A stretch of DNA of 64,000 bases, taken from contig MZZL01000408.1 in NCBI GenBank assembly GCA_002749535.1, positions 1 through 64,000 on the forward strand. The letters run 5' to 3'. Positions within the stretch are counted from its first letter, which is position 1, and every line of letters starts with the position of its first letter. Source of the stretch: Apophysomyces variabilis (taxonomy: Eukaryota > Mucoromycota > Mucoromycetes > Mucorales > Mucoraceae). The notes under the pieces were generated by a model. The model searched no databases and was not told the origin of the DNA. It worked only from the letters and a program-made list of their open reading frames with translations. A program made the position numbers and the translations under genes. This document shows positions 24,375 to 38,031 of this stretch, in pieces.

Positions 24375-27300
24375 TTACATCTTGTCGTAGTATTTGTCGA
24401 GTCCAGGAATTTCTTCCGCCAAACCTTTTCTCTTACGTACTTCCCGAACGATTTTGTATACTAAAAAAATTCAAATGAATAAATCAAAGCATGAAAAGAT
24501 ACTATTATGTTACCTTGATTGCCAGGTTCCATAGGATCACCGCTCATTGGTTCCCAATGATCCATGACACACTGTGGGAAGGCTTGACCACTGGTAGCTG
24601 CACGAAGATCTCCAGTAAAGCCAAATGATTCATTCACAGGCATGTAAGCTTTGAGATTGACCATGGGGGTTCCTGGCCGTTGTTCTTCGCTGATGACCAC
24701 ACCACGTCGCTTGTTGAGGACATTGTAGATACCACCGACTACCGCTTGAGGACACTGAATCTCAACAAGATAGACGGGTTCTTGAATACCTGGAGAGGCT
24801 GTCAGTAATGAGGCGTACATGACACGACGTGCGGTTGGGATGATTTGACCGCCGCCTCTGTGGATGGCATCTGCATGGAGCGTGACATCCAGGATATTGA
24901 AACGGCAACCACGTAGGTTTTCTTCTGCAATAGGACCTTCCTTTGTAGCCCATTGGAAGGCAGCAACGACAGAGTCCTTGATTTCATTAAGATACTGCAC
25001 GGCCTTAGTCTTGTCCACCAGAAGGTTGGCGCCCATGGCCTCGGGACCGAAACACCAGATCTTACGTGCGTCATTCACATCCCAGCCGTAGCTTTCTGCC
25101 AGCAAACGACCACGAACTTTGAAATCATCTTTGGGTCCCACCTTTCCAGTCTCAATGGCAATGGAAAGTTCTTCTTCAAGAGGAGCAGCACGCATGAAGA
25201 TACGGTTATGCTTGTTTGGCGACTTGGAAAGACAGTCCATGTGTGATTCAGCTTTCACTGTTTCTCGGTATTGCACCACAGGGTTGCCTTGCTTGAGTGG
25301 TACCTGGGCATGGTCTTCCTCAAGGTCCTTCAAACAGATTTCCAAATGCAGCTCACCAGCGCCGGCAACAATATGTTCGCCAGAATCGGAAGTGTACGTC
25401 TGGACACATGGGTCCGACTTGGCCAGTCGCTTAAGACCTTCCACTAGCTTGGGAAGATCGTTTGCGTTCTTCACATCGACGGCGACCTGCACGACAGGGG
25501 AAACAGAGAACTTCATGACCTTCATGTTGTGTGCAATCTCGGACGTGGTGATGGTTCCAGACTTGACCAAGAACTGATCAACACCTACCAAGCCGACGAT
25601 GTTGCCAGCAGGACATTCATCGATGGCCTCAATGTAACGTCCCATCATCAACACGGTACGTTGGATAGACTTGACAGATAGATCGGTCTTGGAGCCTGGT
25701 ACGTAGTTTGGTCCCAGGATGCGAACCTTCAAACCCGCACGGGCAGTACCGGAGAAGACACGACCAAAGGCATAAAATCGACCCTTGTCAGAGGTAGGTA
25801 CCATCTTGGACACGTACAACATCAAGGGGGCGTTGGGATCACAGTTGCGGATTCCCACGGCACATTCATCGTCGCTAGGACCCTCATAGAGATTAGGCAC
25901 ACGGTACTTCTGAGCCGTTACAGGGGAAGGCAGATGGATACAAATCATCTCAAGCAAAGCGTCACCGCATGGCAAGAACTTGCGCATGACAACCTTGAGC
26001 AGTTGCTTTCCTTCAAGTTCTTTCTCATCCGCCTTGAGGCTGATATTCAATTTGTCAAGCAGTTTGGGGATTTCGTCCTTCTTGAAGTTCATGACCGCGT
26101 CAAAGATCTTGTAGATGGGGTCAAGCACGAACATGTTGAAAGCACGCTCCAGCGAGTTGCCATCAGCATCTTGTGCTTTTGTCGACCATTTCTTGGTCTT
26201 TGGGTTAAAGTAGTTTTCTCCCCAGAGTTTGGCCATCATCTTTCCCTTGTCCACACCGAACTTTTGAGAGTATCGAATGGCAAACTGACGCAGGGTGAAA
26301 CCCCAGCCATGAAGACCAGAACCAAAGGCAACTGTACCGCGCTCAGGGGCAACTTGAACATCACCGAGGGCATCATCGTGGTATGTGGAGACGATCACGT
26401 TCACAGTTTCAATTGTACGTGCAAAAGACTATGGGAAAAAAAATTTAGTTGCTGCACCACAACCTTTCCGTGTCCCCCTTCCCCCAATAGAGTCTAGTCC
26501 TACATTGTAGAGTTCCTCTTTCTCAAGTTGGAGTTCTAGAAGAGCGCGGTCCACCTTGTTGATCACCACAACAGGCTTGATACGCTCAGTCAGGGCTTGA
26601 CGCAACACAGTTTCTGTTTGGACGCATACACCTTCGATACAGTCCACCACGACCAAAGCGCCATCAGTCACACGAAGGGCAGCAGTGACCTCAGACGAGA
26701 AGTCGACGTGTCCTGGGGAGTCAATCAAATTGATCAAGAAAGAATGGCCTGTAGTTTTTGATGAAAGGTTTTCCAGTGAGCTACTGATTTTTTTTTGTGG
26801 AATAGGTCATTTTGCCATACCTTTCGTTTCTTGGTTCTTGATTTCTTTGACATCATCAGGATTTTCAAGGGCAAAGTACATGGAAATAGCAGTGGACTTG
26901 ATGGTGATACCACGATCTTGTTCGTCTTGGCGGGTATCGGTGAAACGCATATCACCTGCACGTCCTGCAGAGATAATACCAGCTTTGGAGACCAGAGAAT
27001 CCGTTAGGGTAGACTTTCCGTGGTCTACGTGGGCGATGACAGACATATTCCGAACATTAGTTGTTCGGTCCTGAAGGATCGCGTGACAAACAGGGAGAAT
27101 TAGTTTCACACGCTCTTTCTTATGGAAAAAAGCCAGAGCTTACCATCAACTCTCTAATTTCCTCGATCGTGAAGTTCTATAAAAATTAGGTTCATAGAGA
27201 CATGAGCAAGGGAAATGATGTATGGTTTATAACTGAGGGCGGAGAAGACTCCAACTTACCACTAAGCAAGTGCATATTTCAGACGGAGGGAGAAAAAATA

Positions 27301-27393
27301 GGCCAGAGCGATTGATCGCCCGACAAAGGGAATAGAAAGAGCGACGGTGAATTTCATGCAACATGTACAAAGCATCTTTAACACTTTACCCAT
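24375..27393 (-). CDS. EFT1: Translation elongation factor 2
   Basis: The ribosomal translocase EF2, a GTPase. The G-domain motifs are [10 protein letters not shown] (P-loop), [24 protein letters not shown] and [10 protein letters not shown]. The diphthamide loop reads [18 protein letters not shown] with the modified His. The C-terminus is [16 protein letters not shown]. Coding exons, each joined in frame, are 27390-27393 (ATGG), 27260-27261 (TG), 27154-27186, 26821-27070, 26504-26748, 24514-26428 and 24375-24460. Their total is 2535 bases, or 844 residues, against 842 in yeast. The MVNF start needs the 2-nt exon. ATG 27393 has a strong CAAAAATGG context, a CT-rich leader and a TATA box upstream. 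Everything from [11 protein letters not shown] onward is firm; the first two exons are inferred. Confidence 0.95.
27260..27261 (-). other. Candidate 2-nt microexon of EF2
   Basis: On the minus strand the sequence reads ...acttgcttag/TG/gtaagttgg. Intron 1 would run from a GTAAAG donor after ATGG (27389) to 27262, 128 nt. Intron 2 would run from GTAAGT at 27259 to the TATAG acceptor at 27187. Joining ATGG + TG + AACTTC gives M-V-N-F, the conserved EF2 start. Direct joining of ATGG to AACTTC would shift the frame. Confidence 0.55.
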
Positions 27394-27459
27394 TTTTGAA
27401 CTACTATATCAATTAAAGAATAGGACAAGAGTCGGTCTAATGAAGAATAAACAGACAAG

Positions 27460-27478
27460 AGAAGAAGAAGAAGAAGAA
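27460..27478 (-). repeat. CT-rich leader tract (GAA/TTC repeat) of EF2
   Basis: A short GAA repeat on the plus strand, which reads as TTC/CTT repeats in the EF2 sense, lies between the TATA box and the ATG. Pyrimidine tracts of this kind are common before the start site of highly expressed fungal genes. Confidence 0.6.
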
Positions 27479-27510
27479 AAGAAAAACAAAAGCTTGTGTC
27501 AAATTTTTTC

Positions 27511-27518
27511 ATTTTATA
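27511..27518 (-). promoter_or_regulatory. TATA box of EF2
   Basis: TATAAAAT on the minus strand, about 118 bases before the proposed ATG at 27393 and just before the CT-rich tract. This supports transcription starting upstream of 27393. Confidence 0.55.
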
Positions 27519-29335
27519 CGCTGCATTCTGCCGCAGTTCAACGATAAACAGTCCATGTTTAGACACTTCTGTGTTACTTGCACACGCTTTTACTTCTTCT
27601 ATTTCATCTTTTTGCTTTTGGGTGCAGCATGACTCTGTCATTTCTTCACTCGTCCGACTTAAAAATGCCATTTTCCGTTATTCTTCAATCAAAACACGAA
27701 GCACAAATACTTGAAGACGCTGTATATCATCATAGGTATGCCTGTCCTCTGGCTCTTTGGTAGCAAATGTCGTCACATGGTTGCTGTTCCATATTATGTT
27801 TCTCACCTGACCTTTTTTCTCTTACTACATTGGACCCCTTTACTTGCCCGGGTCATTAGTGTGCTTTTTTAAACAGTGATATATCTTTTTCATAGCCGGG
27901 ATAGCATTGTATAAAATGGGCAATTCAACTAATCATGTTGGGGTGTTTCCATTAAGGAACTATGACATCAATGACGCTATATTCCTATTGACAGCTTAAA
28001 ATGCAGAAAGTTATGGTTGAGTTTGGTCTGGTGACTTGGAAGGGAACTGGGTGCTGCGCAACATTGCAGTTGAGAGGAATCTTTGTTTGTTTAACCAATG
28101 AATAATTAGAAAACAAACCAAGGTAAACATAAAGATAGAAAGCTTTCTACTAACCTTCTTTCTCTTTTTTACATTCGATATCATTAGTAATTTGGCTTCT
28201 TTATGTCTTTTTCTCTACGGTGTTGAGTGGATCCTTTTCATGCAACTGCAGGACAAAAGGGGCCCTCTCCGGAAAGTCCGCTATGGAAAACTAGAACAAC
28301 GAATCCGTCGGGAAAAATGAACATGCATCAATAAAAAATTAATGAGGGCTGCTTCCGTGGGATTCACTTACTGATCGTCAAACTCTGATATAGAATGGTT
28401 ATGCAATTCCCTCCTTGAAGTTTCTTTCACTAGCATTCCACACAATTCATTTGGTAATTCTTAATTCAAAGGTACCACTCTACCCTTAGACATAAACAGC
28501 CCACTTATCAATCCTTTCAGCAGTACTATTTCAACGGAAGTTTAGAAAATCTTCCCCGAGTTTATATTGCTTTGGGTCCATGGTCCTGCTTGACCGGTAA
28601 CACAAAGCGAATCTTACTCTGACAGCCAACGATTGGCTAATTAGAGGGAGAATGTAACGTGAATGGCATACATTCTTGCTGAACACCGGTTTCTCGATAT
28701 AGTAACTGTAATTGAGCAAACTATCAATTGTTTATTGGGGTAGCCTTTTTGATATCTTGAATCAATTCAATTTTGACAGGTCATAGTGCTCTGCACCAGT
28801 TCGCCTTTCATTGTGCTCATTTATATCTTCGAGAAAGCCTACCATATAGATTGCTGGTGTCACTCTATATATAGCAGTAGTGAGACAAAACTAGACCCTA
28901 GAATTTAACGCTGTAAGCTATAGTGCAACACTCATGAGAGGTTCACTGTTAATCATGGTACCTGAGTAGATCGAACTTCAGCTCTGGCTGCAACAGGTTG
29001 ATTAAGGTTGGAAATGGATCAAGTAAGGATTGAAGTGTACAGTTTTTGTTATTAGATGTATGTCCTTACTAGAAGTTATATCGAGAATTTACTCATCGAA
29101 ACTAACTCTGCTTACTGTAGTTGGAACATCTCTTTGTATAACGCAAATTGAAGCATTCGTCTTTATGAATTATTGGCAATGATAGACCAATGGACCCTTT
29201 GCGGTTTCGGATGTGCTCTGTACTTGGTACAACTTGCCGACTGTTTAAGTCGCCGCTTTCGGGATATACACGGCAAAATTGAATCAGCCGACAGTGACCC
29301 TGTCCTTTTTTTTTCTTTTTTTCGCCGTTTGTTAT
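27519..29335. other. Gene-free region between EF2 and JMJD6
   Basis: About 1.8 kb of AT-rich DNA upstream of two divergent genes. I found only short frames without protein-like composition, and no tRNA or repeat. Confidence 0.45.
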
Positions 29336-30843
29336 ATGGTCTATTCTGTATTGGACGAAGGTCAGATCACTCGGAAACGGCCGAGAGAAAAGTATTATAA
29401 AGAATCAAAAGAAAGTCGCTGCGAACGTAAGATTCGCAAGGCAAAACTAAAGACCCGTTCTGGTAAGGAGTACAACAGGGTCCCTGAAGACCTCCAGTTC
29501 CATGTCTTTGACATTTGGATCTTAGAAATTGGTTTATTTGATTGGAATAAATGGCGATTCTGTGAAAATGACTACTGGATCCATTCGTTTGCCGACACTG
29601 TACCTCGAGTCAACTACTTGAAGACATCTAAAGAGGAATTCGTCGAACGATTTGAATCTAAAAACATACCCGTCGTCATCACGCATGCAACCGATCACTG
29701 GCGCGCTAACAAAACTTGGAATGAACAGGTTTGGAAAGCATTTGCGATCCCCGCTCAAAACTGGAGTTTGTAACGAATACTTTCTCTCAGGATATGCTAG
29801 AAAGGTACGGTTCTCACCTGTTCAAGGTCGGCGAAGACGACGACGACAACAATGTGTATCTCAAGATGAAGCATTTCCTTCATTATACAAAGACAGAAGG
29901 CCATCGAGACGATTCACCGTTGTATATATTTGACAGCGGTTTTTACAAGGATCGGCGAAGATCAAAAAAAAGCAAGCGTTCTTCGGACGATGACAGTGAT
30001 CGAAAGCGTCGCAAACAAAACAAATCGAAACACTCCCCTTTGCAACTTTTAAGCGATTACGAAGTTCCTAGCTATTTCTCGGATGATCTTTTCCGTCTGA
30101 CGGGTGAGAGACGCCGACCCCCCTATCGCTGGCTTGTCATGGGAGGAGCTCGAAGCGGCACAGGGTATATGAACTTAAAACTTCTAAAACTGAACCAATT
30201 GACATATTTATATACTTTTTAGTATTCATACTGATCCGTTGGGTACCTCGGCCTGGAACGCATTGATCAAAGGTCACAAGCGATGGTGTCTATTCCCGCC
30301 GGGAACACCTAAACATATCATTGATCCGCCTATGAAGCCATATGACCATGAGGGCGTATCTTGGTTTACAAAGGTCTTTCCAAAGTTCAAAATGCGTGAT
30401 GATCCTAACAGCAATGCAACTCTTGGAGAAAGACTGGGCATGGTCGAAGTGCTGCAACGACCGGGTGAAACTATATTTGTGCCTGGTGGCTGGGCCCACG
30501 TCGTGATGAATTTAGGTAGGCAAAGCGAAGAACATCTGTAGAAAAAGTCGAACTGATTCGATATGCAGATTTGACAATTGCCATAACCCAAAACTACTGC
30601 TCCTTCACGAACTTGGAATACGTCTACCTTTGTACTCGACATAGTCGGCCAAAACTAGGCGCCAAATTGCTTCGCAAAATCCAAGAACTAGCCAAACGAT
30701 TTCCAGAAACTTACGGCGAAGCTGCACTAAAATTGGATTCGTTACAGTACGTGCCTCAGATACCCCCAAGTAGCGACGAGTCTTCTTCGTCAAGTTCAAG
30801 CAGCTCGTCGTCCTCCGAAGATGATAACGATAGCGAATTTTAG
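29336..30843 (+). CDS. JMJD6: JmjC-domain dioxygenase, JMJD6 homologue
   Basis: A 2-oxoglutarate/Fe(II) dioxygenase of the JMJD6 type (lysyl hydroxylase acting on splicing proteins, with proposed arginine demethylase activity). The N-terminus has basic stretches (RKRPREKYYK, ERKIRKAKLK) and the SKEEFVERFESKNIPVVI block. The JmjC core follows: DDSPLYIFDSGF, GERRRPPYRWLVMGGARSGT, GIHTDPLGTSAWNALIKGHK with the iron-binding HxD, and FVPGGWAHVVMNLDLTIAI with the second His. The C-terminus is a 12-residue Ser run with acidic residues, like the poly-Ser tail of animal JMJD6. Three introns (29729-29790, 30163-30221 and 30515-30567 approximately) join in frame. An Arg/Lys-rich insert after the FDSGF block is extra. 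Start is the ATG at 29336 after a T-rich leader. Confidence 0.93.
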
Positions 30844-31536
30844 AGATAACTTAACATGCGTTGAAGTACCAAAAAAAACATTAGCATCCCATGTAAAAAC
30901 AAATGAGCATAAAGAAAAGTAAAAGGTCTTGATGATCGCAAAGCACAATAGATTAAAGCTAGAATACGTAGCAAAGGTCACTTAAACGAAATAAAGACAG
31001 ACATCTAATCAATAAAAAAAAGGAAAGAAATTTAGGACATGTTCTATGCGAGGAATCACGGATAGCCGGAAGGAGCTCGTCGAACAAAGAATTCGGAACA
31101 CGACAACTATTGTACACTGCATTTTGATGTTCTTGTTTTTGTTCGTTTGCAGTGTAGATAAAATCGTTTTTAACCGAATATATGGTTCCTATTCCTTGTT
31201 TGTATTGTCCCTCGCCCAAAGTTATGCTGTTTTCACTTGAGGTTGTAACGAGATTTGATCGTGCTGATATTCTGTCCCTTCGTTTAGTGTAACATTCCAA
31301 ACAACATAACAGCAAAAACGCCGCTCATTTTCTACTACACAAATTTAGTTGACGGTTAGGTAATGCTATGCGTCAATTCTACAACAAAATATTTTTCGAT
31401 CGCCAGTAAAAAAATGTACATTGAAGCGGAAAAGGATTCTATTTAGATTCTCAGGTAGAAGAAGGTGTAAAGCACGAGAAAAACTTGTATGCTTTACTCT
31501 TCATGCTCAATTTTACATGTGGAACTCCGTGTGTTC
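30844..31536. other. Convergent spacer between JMJD6 and alpha-tubulin
   Basis: Both flanking genes end here, so it should hold two terminators. No gene was recognised in its short frames. Confidence 0.5.
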
Positions 31537-33139
<1,603 letters not shown>

Positions 33140-33322
33140 TTATTCAATAGAAAAGAAAAGAAAAAAATATCAGAAATGGTCCCAATTTCTTTTTTTTTTT
33201 TTGGTTGCGAAATGCTAAGCTTTTATAGTCGCACCATTCTTCTTAATTTATTATATTGTTATTGAGAGAAAATGTAACCATAGACACTATTTTCTTTCAT
33301 GATCTTGTTCCCTTTAGAGTAT

Positions 33323-35267
33323 TTATCCTTGGGATTCAAGTCCTTGAAATAACAAAAGTTCCTGAGATTGTTCATTGTTGTTATGGTTGCTGTTGCCGTC
33401 TGACATAACGGGGTTAGCATCGCCTTTCAGCGGAAACTGGCGCGCCTGGCGCGTGTTAGTGAGATCAACCTGGGTGGAATCATACAAATTGAGAAGATGG
33501 GGATCAATGGCTTGTATTTCGCTGGGTTGCATCAGCGATAGCACTTGGGAATCGACCTGGGCCAGTCTTGTGAGCTCTGCTCGTAGGGCCAAGGCAGGTC
33601 CGTCAAGGAAATGTCTAAACCCCGTTGTGGCCTGTTGGTCTTGCGTAAAGTCGCGACATTGAGTCCAGGTTTGTCGTGCGGCGTCCTCCATAAAGAATGA
33701 GATCAACTCGGGTTGGAGGAGACGCAACTCCAGACGGGCCCAGCCCAACCTCTCAGATAGAGGCTCCAATTGCATGCTCTGGACAATATCAACGCTAAAC
33801 TGCATCTTGAAGCGTTGCTGGCCATCACGAATGCACCAGGACATCAACCGTTGCTGAGGGTGATATTGACAGATCAAATCTTGCCGCTGAAGATTCATTC
33901 GCTTCCATGTACCGATTTGCAAAGCTTCTGCAGAAAACCGATGCGGGAGATTCTCTTCTTCGGCCGTCATGGACATTGGGGTACCGAATCGCATGTCCTC
34001 TGAAAAAAAAAAAGGAAAAATAGAAGATCATATGAGTATCTATGTGTTTTTTTCCATCGTCGAAAAAAAGACGTTTACCTAACGGCACTGCCGTGGACAT
34101 GGGTATGACGCCCTGCGTCAAGGGATGATATGGAAGTGTTTGCATTTCTGAAGACATGGGCGTAAAGCCAAACATGGTCGAGTTATCCGCAGGCGAACGC
34201 TCGGTCAAATCGCTAGTATCTAGCGCCATTGGCATACTTGTTTCAATTCTCATGGGGGCTTCTTGTTGCTGTTGTTGTTGTTGTTGCCAATTCATCATTT
34301 GTGGTGCGGGAGAAGCTGAGGCGTATCCTCTATTTCGATAATGATACATTGGGCCGCCGGCTGAGGCTATGGAGTCGATCGATGCAGTTCGTTCGTGAAG
34401 ACGAGTGGCTCGGTGATAAGGATGGTAAGGATACGGACCTAGGGAATGAGCACGCATACGTTCGTCATGTAAGTTTCTATGTCGTAAGGGACCAGATGTT
34501 GGAGAAGAAGAGGACGAGGGAGGCGGCGTCATAGTCCAGGATCTAACGGATGGGTCTATCGCAAGTTCGGATGGTGGTGGTGGGGGCGGCGGAGGCGGTA
34601 CAGAATGCATTGGAAGAGGAGGAGGGGGCACAACTGTAGAAGAGGAAGAAGGATAGAGGTTTCCATACTGGCGTTGTCGCTGTTGTTGCTGTTGATTGTA
34701 GTAATAACAGTAGTAGTAATAATAGAGATCAGGATTGGAAGCAACTGTGCCATCCGGTGACATTTGCTGTTGATGAAAATTGGCGGCCTGACAGGCAGCA
34801 GCAGCAGCTGAGGCTGCATAGTATTGCATGCGTATCGTTTCTTCATGAAGCATAGTTGAACGTTTAAACATATTTTTTGCCTTTGCTCTTCGATTCTGGA
34901 ACCAAATCTGAATCGAACGTTCTGACATTCCGAGCTCTCGAGACAATTGTTCTCTGACACGGGTATTGGGAGAGGGGTTGATGCTGAATGTCTTTTCTAG
35001 CACAGCTAATTGTTCTGGTGTTGCTCGTGTTCGTTTCCGTGGGGGAACATTCTCAGAAGACTGGGAGTTATTCGAGACAGCAGGCGTGGTGCTTGTCGTG
35101 GTTGCTGTTGTCGATGATAGGGGTTGTTGGTCAGCATGAGGAAAGAAGGATGTCATGCCTGCATGACTAGTACTTGACGACATGCCTGATGGCGATGGAG
35201 CCGGAGAAGAAGAGGTCATCAAAGATCCGTTAGAATGAATGGATTGGGTTTCGGATGTATTTGCCAT
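33323..35267 (-). CDS. Homeodomain transcription factor
   Basis: A nuclear DNA-binding regulator. The homeodomain lies at about residues 75-135 (RKRTRATPEQLAVLEKTF, then the recognition helix SIQIWFQNRRAKAKN). It is of the typical 60-residue class. The rest is low complexity: poly-Tyr with Gln, poly-Pro runs, poly-Ser and a poly-Gln tract of about eight. One intron near 34006-34078 joins VPLG to EDMRFGTPMSM. The second exon encodes a more ordered domain (LQIGTWKRMNLQRQDLICQY, then LMSWCIRDGQQRFKMQF), which resembles the C-terminal domain of fungal Pho2/Phx1-type homeodomain proteins. Target genes are unknown. The long upstream region (2.7 kb) may be regulatory. Confidence 0.88.
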
Positions 35268-38031
35268 TGGATAAAAATATCGTTAAAGAAAACGGAAAAA
35301 AATGAAAGTAACGTGGCTATATCAAAAGCATTCCCTTTTGAAGGGACTAAGTAAAAAGAAACAAAGAAAAAAAAAGGCAAAAAAAAGGAATAAAGAGATG
35401 GAAAAAAGGACGAATGCGGACAAAGACTGGAGAAGAAATAGAATATTGAAGTAAAGGGTCGTGTAACACAATGAGCGGGGTAACAAAACATACTGTGAAA
35501 GATCGACCGACCTGCATCAACCTGTGCTGTCGCTCGAAATTGACATGTAACTGAGTCCAGAGTACAATGACAGAAAACAAATATAATATAATTGAAGAGT
35601 TAAGATCAAAAGCATGCATCAACCTTAAATATGCCTTCTGAAAATAGGTGATAGTAGGATAGAACCTTTTGAAAGGCGAGAACCTTTTTTTTTTCCACAT
35701 CTGACGACGCGTTACAGGGGTTGCGGGTATTAAATTAGATATGAATGGCGAATGTATAACTAATTAGTGAATCGACTTTTGCGGGCAAGCCGCACTCGAA
35801 GTCCAAGGCTCTTCGTCGTACACACTGCGAAAGATTACACGTGCCATACTCCTTTTGATGAAGTTTACTTTTAAATGTTTGGATGGCCTGACATCGCTAC
35901 ACGCTCTCTCCGATTCTGTCGTAGAAAACATATCATGAGATTCCTTCTCCGTAAAGAAAAAAAAAATCCCAGGGACGCCGATCACCGAGCCTGAAACAAG
36001 AAAAACGTGGAAATTTTTTTTCAAGCACCGTTGCCACAGAGGCCCAATTTTCACCATCGTACCTATTTGCTTAATCTCGATTACTCTATCCACGTGTCAC
36101 TATGTTGGCTGCAAAACGAAGGGCTTATACCAACAAAACCGGGAAACAAAAGGCACAGAGTATTAGAAGCCAAAAACTTATACCATAGTCAAAATCTAAC
36201 ATTAATCCAGTCAGACTATCCCAAGAACGGCGGTCGATCACCAACCCAGCGACCCCAGGTCGAGACAATTGGTCCCGATCAAACAACGCGCCTCCAGATA
36301 CTCACTAAAACGATCACCGCTGCTGATCCTTGCGTTTTCTCGACAAAGTAGGCTACCAATCATTTGGCGGACAGCTACGCAGGGCTAATTCTTACATTAG
36401 TCATCGGCTTACAAAATACAACCAGTACCCGGTTCCTCACAATACTTTGATGCCACGAGCTACTAAGTGAATTCATCACACGATCACTAATTCGTTCTAC
36501 CTGAAGACACACATCTACTATTGATCTTCCGACTTTTTTTTCTTTGCTGCATATTCATATTTGCTTGATCCTCTGATTGTTAACGTAATCTAAAGTTGTG
36601 GTGAAATAGTTTATCCCATAGTCGTTGAAAGTCCCATACAACGCCTGCCGGTCGTTTCCCCCTTTTTTTTCTTCTTCCGCAATAGATCAGGTTGCAAATG
36701 TTATATTTCCTGTCAAACCATTTGAACTCGGTAACTCGCTTTCTTCTATCTCTGTCCAAAAAGAAGAATAGTTTAGACCCTTGTTTATGAATAAGAGCAG
36801 TAAATTCCTTTTTACGTAATAACTCACCATAAAGGCACGCGCTACAAATACAATATACTTTCATAGTGATGTATCCTACAATCGTATGTAGGCGCACAGG
36901 TCATCTTCCCATCACCATGGATTTGGCTGAGTTTCGTATTGATCTGCCATTAATTATTCTTTCATTCGGAGGATGCAATGGAATCACAATAAATTTAAAT
37001 TGTTATTATTCATTGCCGTATGGTTCGTTATTTTTTTTTTCAGCAAGCTTGATAATGCTATTCAATTAATTCAAACGAGAACAATGCTTTCTTCTCCCTG
37101 TATTAAACATTATTGCACTGTTGCGTTGAAGATATTGAAAATGCTAGATGGAAATTAACCGTAAACAGAAACGGGCTATGTAACATACACCTTACCATAA
37201 GTTTGGAACCTTCATTTGTGGCAAACATGCAGTGTAATGGATCACCAAAGCGCCTTTTACTTTTTCCTTTTCTCTTTTTTACTTTTTCCAAACGTAAAAG
37301 ACTAACTTTATGATAAAAAGGGACCCTAACGTGGCACGCTGAAAACTTAAGCACGCCCATTGCTTTGTGACACAGATCAAAATGAGATATTGTGCAACGA
37401 TGCGCTTGATGCAGACTCTGGCAGGACAGGATAGAATAGGATAGAGATATACACATGTGACTAGCGAAGTTTTTGGGAGATATACCCACGATGACGATGG
37501 GAAACACTTCTTTAGCGTGCTTTTCTAGGTTCCCAGAAAACCATAAAAATAGTATCATTATGATGAAAAGCCCACTCTTTACTTTTCAAATGTTTTGTTT
37601 CTGGTTTTAGCAATCTCTCTATTTTTGAAAGTTTGCATTTTAACTTTTTAAATTCGCTTGACCCTTATGCTATCTGTCCTTACTCCTGCTGAGCTGATCG
37701 TATCCGAAATTCGTCATCAGCATTTTAATTAAGCACAGAAAGCCCTGTGAGGAAATGGAACACCTGACTTTGTGCTATGGTCAAGGATCTTTTGGTTGCA
37801 AACCAAAATTAAATAGGCGTTCCAAGTCCAAGTAAAAAATCACACTCACATAGAATATGTCCAACATTAAATCCTGTCAATGATTTAAATCACTTGGATG
37901 CACCGCCCCTCCTCAATTTTCCAATACACTTATGTCGTGCGACGTAACACGTCTCTGCAAACACTTTTTTTCCTTTTTTTTTTCCTCGATTTTAGTCATC
38001 GGTTCTCTAACGTTACAAAGTTCAGGGTATT
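35268..38031. other. Long non-coding region upstream of the homeodomain gene
   Basis: 2.7 kb without a supported gene, the largest gap in the second half of the window apart from none comparable on the left. It covers the homeobox promoter and the 3' side of the arrestin gene. A-rich and T-rich tracts are frequent (35350-35400, 37970-37990). Small frames at 36580-36900 and 37100-37560 lack recognisable domains. Confidence 0.5.

Noticed and set aside
36580..36897. 105-codon minus-strand frame with basic residues
   Set aside because: Starts from GTG, has no domain and sits in a long AT-rich gap. Likely chance.
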